Source: JAFGPJ01 sp964439135
GTDB lineage: Bacteria > Planctomycetota > Phycisphaerae > Sedimentisphaerales > Anaerobacaceae
Assembly: GCA_964439135.1 (NCBI GenBank)
Contig: CAYTNN010000276.1
Coordinates: forward strand, 1 to 5,034
DNA: 5,034 nucleotides
Reading direction: 5' to 3'
Below, piece after piece: positions 1-4,872 of the stretch (positions are counted from its first letter, which is position 1; each line of letters opens with the position of its first letter). Made by a program: the position numbers and the translations under genes. The notes beneath the pieces were generated by a model. The model was not told the origin of the DNA, did not search any database, and saw nothing but the letters and a program-made list of their open reading frames with translations.

Positions 1-182
1 CAAACCCAATTCAAAGCCAATCTCGATTAGCCCCCAGACCTGTGCTGGGGGTTGAAAACACAATTTGAAAAAACAAAGCCAATGTGCCACGGCCTAAGTT
101 GGCGCAAAGTCTTATGTGAAAGGTGATTATGACAATAAACAGGCCAGCGGAGCTGAAAAAAACAAAGCCAATCAAAGCCAAT
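1..182. repeat. Cluster of short direct repeats, unit caaagccaat
   Basis: The decamer caaagccaat occurs exactly at 12-21, 74-83, 163-172 and 173-182, the last two in direct tandem. A one-mismatch copy (caaacccaat) is at 1-10. Flanks are partly shared: a run of 6-7 A preceded by TG lies before the copies at 74 and 163, and the copies at 12 and 173 are followed by similar bases (ctcga and ttcga). Four exact copies of a 10-mer in 182 bases is far above chance. The copies lie in a non-coding, AT-rich stretch. I recall similar AAACAAAGCCAAT-type repeats in intergenic DNA of uncultured planctomycetes, where they yield spurious peptides such as KTKPI or KKQSQF, but I cannot verify this here. The function is unknown. 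There is no CRISPR-like regular spacing. Confidence 0.7.
31..51. other. GC-rich hairpin, 7-bp perfect stem
   Basis: The arms cccccag (31-37) and ctggggg (45-51) pair perfectly around a 7-base loop. No T-run follows on either strand, so this is not a standard intrinsic terminator. It could be the end of an upstream transcript outside the window, or part of the repeat cluster in which it sits. Confidence 0.45.
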
Positions 183-294
183 TTCGAGACGACTTAATGA
201 GCTGGATGGGAAATATCCCCCAATTTGAAGTTTCTTATTGAAATCCGGGCAGAAATATTGTAGAAAATTAGGCAATCTTTTATGCGGTATTAAC
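183..294. other. AT-rich non-coding stretch, nothing recognised
   Basis: This lies between the repeat cluster and the putative promoter. A minus-strand open frame crosses it but reads through the repeats and shows no domain, no composition typical of a protein and no ribosome-binding site that I can see. There is a minor 4-bp hairpin (ggga 208-211, tccc 216-219). The segment caatttgaag at 221-230 resembles caatttgaaa at 61-70. I see no gene here. Confidence 0.4.
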
Positions 295-322
295 TTGTTC
301 TTTGAAATCATAGCGATATAAT
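295..322 (+). promoter_or_regulatory. Putative sigma70-type promoter for the 409-1428 gene pair
   Basis: A perfect -10 hexamer TATAAT is at 317-322. A TTGTTC hexamer at 295-300 (TTG core intact, three of six matches to TTGACA) lies upstream with a 16-base spacer. Transcription would begin near 329 and give a leader of about 80 bases before the ATG at 409. That leader contains the hairpin at 351-379. The prediction rests on sequence match only; the -35 box is weak. Confidence 0.5.
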
Positions 323-350
323 GGTAATTTAACGGAATTATTGAAGGGAC

Positions 351-379
351 CCCGTTTTGCAGACAGATCGCAAAATGGG
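351..379 (+). promoter_or_regulatory. Hairpin in presumed 5' leader
   Basis: cccgttttgc (351-360) pairs with gcaaaatggg (370-379): ten consecutive pairs including one G-U, closing a 9-base loop. After a 2x2 internal loop, ggg (346-348) can also pair with ccc (382-384). The element lies between the putative transcription start and the start codon at 409, leaving about 30 bases to the ATG. That start has no clear Shine-Dalgarno sequence, so the structure could affect translation or transcript stability. It matches no riboswitch class I know, and no T-run follows it. Confidence 0.45.
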
Positions 380-408
380 AACCCCTGAGAAGTTGAACGG
401 ATTCCACT

Positions 409-1164
409 ATGACACGGAACCGAAGCAAAAAGGCGCTTTATGAGGTTATGAGCAAGGCTCGCGTTAAGCCTGATAATGGCAAAATCGTCGAGCATTTACG
501 GCCCAAAAAACCTAATGAAGAAGCTCCTGCAGTAAAGGAGAAAAACGCTGCTGGTGTTCCGAAGTCCGCGGCAAAATGGTGGAGAAAACCGAGAATTGTC
601 CAGCTTAACGCCGGCAGAATCGAGTTTTCAATACCGTACCAGATAGCAGTTGTGCTGGTACTGGTCTTTATTTTTGTGATTATAGCTGCCTACAGGTTCG
701 GTCAGTCTTCTTATCCGGCCGGAAAGCAGGAAACAGGCCAACCAGACCCTGTGGCGCAGGAAACGGATGGCGAAAGGCCGATAGAGCAGGCAATGAGCAA
801 TATTCCGCAGCCTTCGGCGCCGACTGAGAATACGACGGTGAATACCGAAGTTGCAGAGCCTGTTAAGCCGATGGGCAATAATGTAATTGTTCTGGTCGTG
901 TATGGTTCGCTGCCTGATTTGGCGCCCGTACAGGCTCATTTTTCCGAGAACGGAATTGAGACCGAAATTAAGACCGAAAGCGGCCGTTACTTTTTACAGA
1001 CAATGCAAAAATATGATAACCCGGGAACGCCCGGGACAAATGGATATAGAGCCCTACAGAAAATAATTGAGGTCGGAGCCGAATATAAAGGTAAGGCACC
1101 GAAAGGTTATGAAACTTTCGCACCGAATTATTTCTCGGATGCATACGGTAAGAAAGTAAATTAG
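409..1164 (+). CDS. Single-span membrane protein with possible SPOR-like C-terminal domain
   Basis: The product has 251 residues. Residues 1-74 are Lys/Arg-rich and presumably cytoplasmic (ALYEVMSKARVKPD near the start). One hydrophobic helix spans about 75-95 (IPYQIAVVLVLVFIFVIIAA). A Pro/Thr/Glu/Gln-rich linker runs about 97-155, followed by a compact domain at about 157-251. The positive-inside rule puts the C-terminal domain outside the cytoplasm. That domain has the order strand (NNVIVLVVYGS), helix (LAPVQAHFSENG), strands (IETEIKTESGRYFLQTM), then helix (GYRALQKIIEVGAEYK). This resembles the SPOR peptidoglycan-binding fold, but there is an unusual NPGTPGT insertion and a tail (GYETFAPNYFSDAYGKKV) outside a normal SPOR domain. 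The SPOR assignment is tentative; otherwise this is a protein of unknown function. The ATG at 409 lacks a good Shine-Dalgarno. An internal ATG at 448 has GAGG only 2 bases upstream and would remove the N-terminal motif, so 409 is preferred. It is probably co-transcribed with the small gene 18 bases downstream. Confidence 0.85.
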   Translation: MTRNRSKKALYEVMSKARVKPDNGKIVEHLRPKKPNEEAPAVKEKNAAGVPKSAAKWWRKPRIVQLNAGRIEFSIPYQIAVVLVLVFIFVIIAAYRFGQSSYPAGKQETGQPDPVAQETDGERPIEQAMSNIPQPSAPTENTTVNTEVAEPVKPMGNNVIVLVVYGSLPDLAPVQAHFSENGIETEIKTESGRYFLQTMQKYDNPGTPGTNGYRALQKIIEVGAEYKGKAPKGYETFAPNYFSDAYGKKVN

Positions 1165-1182
1165 TTTTAGGAGAAGTACTGA

Positions 1183-1428
1183 ATGTCGATTGATCCTTCA
1201 TTGAAAATTAAAGGTGCACTGTCGAGGCACCGGAATGTTTTGAAGCGGGCCGAACGTATCGAGCTGCTCAAAGAAGAAGACCGCTGGACCGAGGAAGATT
1301 CCTTGCTTGGACTGCCGAAAGTCGCGCACCGCAAGAGCCACGCCGGCCGGAAGGACGAGGAAGATACCGCCAAAGAGGCTGCAACTGAAGTGATAGCTGA
1401 AACTCCAAAACCCGAAGAAGGTAAATAG
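1183..1428 (+). CDS. PVC-group small basic-type protein (TIGR04137-like)
   Basis: The product has 81 residues. The N-terminal core, MSIDPSLK...RHRNVLKRAERIELLKEEDRW...GLPKV (residues 1-47), matches what I recall of the short 'small basic protein' family shared by Planctomycetota, Verrucomicrobiota and Chlamydiae (TIGR04137). The biochemical role of that family is not established; a ribosome or nucleic-acid link has been suggested by its character only. Counting Asp, Glu, Lys and Arg, residues 1-57 carry about +5 and residues 58-81 about -6, so the whole protein is near neutral. The Asp/Glu-rich tail (KDEEDTAKEAATEV...) looks disordered. A Shine-Dalgarno AGGAGA (1169-1174) lies 8 bases before the ATG, which supports this start. 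The gene begins 18 bases after the stop of the membrane-protein gene, and the two probably form an operon. Confidence 0.85.
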   Translation: MSIDPSLKIKGALSRHRNVLKRAERIELLKEEDRWTEEDSLLGLPKVAHRKSHAGRKDEEDTAKEAATEVIAETPKPEEGK

Positions 1429-1451
1429 CAAAAGACATTTAGCGTATTGCA

Positions 1452-1475
1452 CATGTGAATGCCGAGATTCACATG
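1452..1475 (+). terminator. Perfect 9-bp hairpin after the small-protein gene, possible terminator
   Basis: catgtgaat (1452-1460) and attcacatg (1467-1475) pair perfectly over a 6-base loop, starting 24 bases after the stop codon. No T-run follows directly; the nearest is six T at 1505-1510. It may act as a transcript 3'-end stabiliser, a binding site for a dimeric regulator, or a non-canonical terminator. The position between two gene units of different composition fits a boundary role, but that is inference. Confidence 0.35.
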
Positions 1476-1594
1476 AAGTAATAAATAGGTCGATACCAGG
1501 AACCTTTTTTGTGAATAGCACGAAAAGATTCTGTGAATTGCTTAAACAAAACCATTCAATCGGGTGATTTGTCGTCCCTGAATGTGAAAGATAG

Positions 1595-3121
1595 GTGACC
1601 GTGGGGTTGTTGAGAAAGTCTGCATTTCCCAAATTGCTCATACCGGCATTGTTTTGCAGCCTGTTAATCGTCTCGACCGTTTCGGCCGGCGACCATCTTC
1701 AGTGGGGCCAGAAAGATTCCCGAAACATGGTCTCGGCGGAAACCGGTCTGCCCGATAGTTTCGACCCGGCCACAGGCAGGAACATCAAGTGGGTGGTTCC
1801 GCTGGGCACGGAAAGCTACGCTACGCCGGTCGTGGCCCGCGGCAAGGTGCTGATAGGCACGAACAACGAGCGTCCACGAGATCCCCGGCACAAGGGTGAT
1901 CGAGGCGTGCTGCTGTGTCTGGACGAAAAAGACGGCAGCCTCTGCTGGCAGCTCGTCGTTCCCAAGCGAATACCCATGCTCTATCGGGACTGGCCAAGGT
2001 CGGGCCTTTGTTCGCCGGCGACCGTCGAAGGAGAAAAGGTATATATCGTGACCAACCGCGGCGAGGTTGTATGCCTCGACCTCAACGGCCAGGCCAACGG
2101 CAACGACGGGCCATGCCGGGACGAAGGCCGCCTCATGGCACCCCAGGACGCCGAGCCTATGGATGTGGCAAAAACAGATGCCGATGTCATCTGGCTGTTC
2201 GATGTCGCGGGGAAGACGGGCGTTCACCAGCACGATGCCGCACATAGCTCGATTCTCCTGCACGGCGACTTTTTGTATATCAACACGAGCAACGGCCTTA
2301 ACGACAAACACGAAATGATTCCCGCCCCCGATGCGCCGAGCCTGATTGTGCTCGATAAAGCAACAGGGCGGCTCGTCGCTCAGGATAACGAAAAAATCGG
2401 CCCGAAGATATTCCACTCGACGTGGTCGTCACCCGCACTGGGTCGGGTCGACGGGCGAACGCTGGTATTCTTCTGCGGCGGCGACGGCGTATGCTACGCT
2501 TTCGATACCATTAAAGAAATTCCGGCAGCCGGCGAAGTTCAGAAACTAAACCGCGCCTGGCGATTTGATTGCGACCCCGAGGCGCCGAAAGAAGACGTAC
2601 ACAAGTATGTTCGAAACCGCAACGAGAGCCCGAGCAACGTCAAGAGCACGCCGGTCTTTCACGACGGCCGCCTTTATGTCACCTATGGAGGTGACATCTG
2701 GTGGGGCAAGAACCAGGCATGGCTCAAATGCTTCGACGCGAGCGGCACTGGCGATATAACTCACTCGGGTCAAATCTGGACGTACCCGGTCGAGGAACAC
2801 TGCTGCTCGACACCGTCGGTACACGACGGGCTGGTCTTCGTCGCCGATTGCTCCGGGCTTATCCACTGCGTGGACGTCGAGACCGGCAAGCCCTACTGGA
2901 CGCATAAAACAAAGGGGGACATCTGGGCCTCGACACTCGTGGCCGACGGAAAGGTTTATATCGGCACGCGACGGCGCGATTTTTACGTGCTGGCCGCGAG
3001 CAAAGAAAAAAAGCTCATCAGCTCAACTATGCTGGACAGCCCCATGTGCGGCACACCGGTCGCCGCCAACGGCGTGCTTTACATTACCACAATGAAGAAA
3101 CTCTACGCAGTCAAAAAGTAG
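1595..3121 (+). CDS. Secreted PQQ-like beta-propeller repeat protein
   Basis: The product has 508 residues counted from the GTG at 1595. A Sec signal peptide (AFPKLLIPALFCSLLIVSTVSA) has a likely cut after VSA at residue 31. The rest is built from repeated blades of the form S-T-P-V-x-x-x-G-x-V-Y-x-G, then a strand such as V-x-C-L-D-x-x-T-G. I count eight blade starts near residues 74, 136, 217, 275, 350, 403, 443 and 484, as in PQQ-like (YVTN/Trp-docking type) propellers. I see no quinoprotein dehydrogenase signature, so PQQ binding and catalysis are not supported; binding or scaffolding in the periplasm or outside the cell is more likely. The mature part has 14 cysteines, including a vicinal pair at 403-404. 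The start is uncertain: AGGTGA (1593-1598) overlaps the 1595 GTG and is better placed for GTG 1601 or TTG 1607, all giving the same signal peptide core. It stands upstream of a secreted glycosidase-like gene, which suggests a role in polysaccharide use. Confidence 0.88.
   Translation: MTVGLLRKSAFPKLLIPALFCSLLIVSTVSAGDHLQWGQKDSRNMVSAETGLPDSFDPATGRNIKWVVPLGTESYATPVVARGKVLIGTNNERPRDPRHKGDRGVLLCLDEKDGSLCWQLVVPKRIPMLYRDWPRSGLCSPATVEGEKVYIVTNRGEVVCLDLNGQANGNDGPCRDEGRLMAPQDAEPMDVAKTDADVIWLFDVAGKTGVHQHDAAHSSILLHGDFLYINTSNGLNDKHEMIPAPDAPSLIVLDKATGRLVAQDNEKIGPKIFHSTWSSPALGRVDGRTLVFFCGGDGVCYAFDTIKEIPAAGEVQKLNRAWRFDCDPEAPKEDVHKYVRNRNESPSNVKSTPVFHDGRLYVTYGGDIWWGKNQAWLKCFDASGTGDITHSGQIWTYPVEEHCCSTPSVHDGLVFVADCSGLIHCVDVETGKPYWTHKTKGDIWASTLVADGKVYIGTRRRDFYVLAASKEKKLISSTMLDSPMCGTPVAANGVLYITTMKKLYAVKK
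2676..2697 (+). other. Intragenic 9-bp hairpin holding a strong SD-like core
   Basis: Inside the propeller gene, atgtcacct (2676-2684) pairs perfectly with aggtgacat (2689-2697) around the 4-base loop atgg. The 3' half includes ggaggtga (2687-2694), an 8-base match to the anti-Shine-Dalgarno region. A GTG follows 6 bases later at 2701, in another frame that stays open for 68 codons. The codons are part of YVTYGGDIWW in the propeller, so protein constraint may explain the bases. The structure is clear on paper; the function is doubtful. Confidence 0.35.
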
Positions 3122-3188
3122 GTCGGGTGTGCATTGCACACCATCATAACTGAAATAGACAAAAAATGGTGTGCGATGCACACCCTAC
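3122..3188. repeat. Paired palindromic repeat (REP/BIME-like inverted repeat)
   Basis: The left arm 3125-3144 (gggtgtgcattgcacaccat) pairs with 3166-3185 over 20 consecutive positions with one G-T pair. After one mismatch, 3122-3123 pair with 3187-3188. The intervening loop is 21 bases. Each arm is itself a palindrome: ggtgtgca/tgcacacc around a single base on the left, ggtgtgc/gcacacc around three bases on the right. This two-level symmetry is typical of repetitive extragenic palindromes arranged in pairs. It begins just after the propeller stop codon (3119-3121) and ends one base before the ribosome-binding site of the next gene, filling nearly the whole gap. In RNA it would fold very stably and could protect the upstream message, reduce read-through or influence translation of the downstream gene. 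No transposase is present in the window. Whether it recurs in the genome cannot be seen here. Confidence 0.75.
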
Positions 3189-3193
3189 GGAGG
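3189..3193 (+). promoter_or_regulatory. Shine-Dalgarno GGAGG fixing the start of the glycosidase-like gene
   Basis: GGAGG lies 5 bases before the ATG at 3199. An in-frame upstream ATG at 3166 sits inside the palindromic repeat, has no Shine-Dalgarno and would place eleven residues before a normal signal peptide, so 3199 is the better start. The site directly abuts the 3' arm of the large hairpin. Confidence 0.8.
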
Positions 3194-3198
3194 CGATT

Positions 3199-4845
3199 AT
3201 GAAGCGTTTCATTCTCCCGGCGTTTGCCGCCGCCGGATTTTTTTTGACGTTCTGTTGTGAGTCGCCGGCCATGGCCGCAAATAATCCGGTCAAGCAGTGG
3301 GTTCGCTTTGAGCAGACATTGACAAGCTCAGAGGACTACGACAATCCGGTTCAGCAGATAAAGGTCAAGGTGGAATTCACCTCACCGAGCGGAAATAAAA
3401 GGACACTGCTCGGCTTTTGGGATGGAGGCCGTGTGTGGCGAGTGCGTTTTTCGCCGGACGAGCAGGGCGGCTGGACATACAAAACAACCTGTTCGGATCA
3501 AAGCAACAAAGGTCTTCATAACCAAAGCGGCTCGTTCCAATGTGTGAAATACAATGATGATCTTTCGCTGCTGCGGCACGGCGAATTACGCCTTTCTGCG
3601 AACAAACGCTACATCGAGCACACCGACGGCACGCCATTTTTCTGGCTGGCCGACACCGTCTGGTGCGGCCCATTATTTGCAGATTTGGACGATTGGAACG
3701 TTTTCCTCAAAGACCGCGTGGAAAAGGAATTTACCGCGATTCAGTTCGTCATGACCCAGTGGCGGATGGCCAAGACTGATGCGACCGGAAATCCTGCATT
3801 TACAGGTAAAGAAAAAGTCGCCGTCAATCCGGCATTTTTCCAGCGGATGGACAAGTACGTCGATGCGATTAACGATGCCGGGCTCCTCGCCGTACCGGTT
3901 CTGCTCTGGGCGATTCGCGGCGACGAGAATCCGGGCTATTCTTTGCCGGAAGACCAGAAGATTGTGCTGGCGGAATACATGATCGCACGGTACGGCGCCC
4001 ATCAGGTCATCTGGTTCCTCGGCGGCGACGGCAATTACAGCGGAGAAAACGCCGAAACATGGAAACGAATCGGCAGGGCGGTCTTTAACGAAGACCAGCA
4101 TCGCCTGGCCACACAGCACGTCAGGGGAAAAAGCTGGATTGGCAAAGAATTCCGCAACGAGCCGTGGTTCAGCTTCATCGGCTATCAAAGCGGTCACGGC
4201 GACGACGAAGGAACCTTCCGCTGGCTCAACCAGGGACCGCCCGCTACGGAATGGAACAACAAGCCCAGCCTGCCCGTGATTAATACCGAACCGAACTACG
4301 AGGCGCATAACGGCTACACCCACCGGAAGGTACACAACGACCATTCGGTCCGCCGGGCCGCCTATTGGAGCCTGCTGGTTTCTCCGACGGCCGGTGTCAC
4401 CTACGGCGGGCAGGGTATCTGGGGCTGGCATACCAAAGTGCAAGCTCCCGCCGATCATATCAGCACCGGACTCGGCTCGCCCTGGCACGTCGCCAAAGAT
4501 CTGCCCGGCGCCTTGAGCATGAAGTATTTGCACCAGTTCTTCAAGAGCATCGAATGGTGGCGATTAATCCCCGCGCAGGAAGTTCTCGCAGAGCAACCGG
4601 GCAAAGATGACGCCTCGAAATTCATCGCAGCGGCAAAAACCAAAGAGGGCGATCTGCTGGTAGTTTATCTGCCCGAAGGCGGCCCGGTGACTGTAAAAAC
4701 CGATTCGCTCAAAAAAGGCCTGGCCGCCCGCTGGTACCACCCCCGCACCGGCGGCTGGCTCGACGCAGGGAAAGTCGCGAAACCCCGGCAGACATTCGAA
4801 ACCACCGACAAGAATGACTGGATTCTGTTAATTGCCGCAGAGTAA
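3199..4845 (+). CDS. Secreted DUF5060/DUF4038 apiosidase-like glycoside hydrolase candidate
   Basis: The product has 548 residues from the ATG at 3199. A Sec signal peptide (MKRFILPAFAAAGFFLTFCC...) is probably cut after AMA at residue 26. Residues about 32-114 match the DUF5060 beta-sandwich (WVRFEQ...NP...FWDGGRVWRVRFSPDEQGGWTY). Residues about 124-445 match the DUF4038 (beta/alpha)8 barrel (LRLSANKRYIEHTDGTPFFWLADTVW...). Residues about 455-548 resemble the C-terminal domain called 'putative collagen-binding' in Pfam (LLVVYLPEGGPV...ARWYHPRTGGWLDAG), a frequent partner of DUF4038. The family includes GH140 apiosidase, which acts on apiose in pectic rhamnogalacturonan II using an Asp and a Glu. 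The likely equivalents here are Asp277 in WFLGGD and Glu364 in NTEPNYE. The real substrate is unknown, because many DUF4038 proteins are not apiosidases. No truncation or frameshift is visible. It is probably co-transcribed with the propeller gene upstream and the Tat protein 27 bases downstream, suggesting a polysaccharide-degradation cluster. Confidence 0.9.
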   Translation: MKRFILPAFAAAGFFLTFCCESPAMAANNPVKQWVRFEQTLTSSEDYDNPVQQIKVKVEFTSPSGNKRTLLGFWDGGRVWRVRFSPDEQGGWTYKTTCSDQSNKGLHNQSGSFQCVKYNDDLSLLRHGELRLSANKRYIEHTDGTPFFWLADTVWCGPLFADLDDWNVFLKDRVEKEFTAIQFVMTQWRMAKTDATGNPAFTGKEKVAVNPAFFQRMDKYVDAINDAGLLAVPVLLWAIRGDENPGYSLPEDQKIVLAEYMIARYGAHQVIWFLGGDGNYSGENAETWKRIGRAVFNEDQHRLATQHVRGKSWIGKEFRNEPWFSFIGYQSGHGDDEGTFRWLNQGPPATEWNNKPSLPVINTEPNYEAHNGYTHRKVHNDHSVRRAAYWSLLVSPTAGVTYGGQGIWGWHTKVQAPADHISTGLGSPWHVAKDLPGALSMKYLHQFFKSIEWWRLIPAQEVLAEQPGKDDASKFIAAAKTKEGDLLVVYLPEGGPVTVKTDSLKKGLAARWYHPRTGGWLDAGKVAKPRQTFETTDKNDWILLIAAE

Positions 4846-4860
4846 GATATGGACATTACT

Positions 4861-4865
4861 GGAGG
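4861..4865 (+). promoter_or_regulatory. Shine-Dalgarno GGAGG for the Tat-signal gene
   Basis: GGAGG stands 7 bases before the ATG at 4873. It supports that start over the internal ATG at 4936, which has no suitably spaced Shine-Dalgarno and would begin directly at the Tat motif. Confidence 0.75.
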
Positions 4866-4872
4866 AATTATC

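Noticed and set aside
12..182. CRISPR array from repeated caaagccaat
   Set aside because: Units are only 10 bases long, spacing is irregular (52, 79 and 0 bases between copies), and there are no spacers of uniform length.
27..428. Minus-strand open frame of 133 codons in the upstream region
   Set aside because: It reads through the caaagccaat repeats (translated as IGFDWLCFF-like pieces), the hairpins and the putative promoter, shows no domain or start signal, and overlaps the 409 start.
1020..1035. Two cccggg palindromes 10 bases apart in the first gene
   Set aside because: Explained by the coding of Pro-Gly in NPGTPGT; no larger structure.
1487..1510. Intrinsic terminator from aggt...acct followed by six T
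   Set aside because: The stem would be only 4 bp with an 11-base loop, too weak to call.
1664..2416. Minus-strand open frame of 250 codons opposite the propeller gene
   Set aside because: Antisense shadow with no family resemblance, while the + frame shows regular propeller repeats.
1595..3121. PQQ-dependent alcohol or glucose dehydrogenase
   Set aside because: The propeller repeats are PQQ-like, but no dehydrogenase signature, heme motif (CxxCH) or plausible catalytic set was seen; the vicinal Cys pair alone is not enough.
3166..3198. Upstream ATG extending the glycosidase-like gene by 11 residues
   Set aside because: The ATG lies within the palindromic repeat without a ribosome-binding site, whereas the ATG at 3199 has GGAGG at ideal distance and begins a normal signal peptide.
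3226..3262. Lipoprotein signal at the Cys pair LTFCC in the glycosidase-like protein
   Set aside because: Phe before the first Cys does not fit a lipobox, and a good signal peptidase I site (AMA) follows a few residues later.
3673..4533. Minus-strand open frame of 286 codons opposite the glycosidase-like gene
   Set aside because: It is the antisense shadow of a GC-biased gene whose + strand frame matches DUF4038 along its length; the shadow has no recognisable domain.
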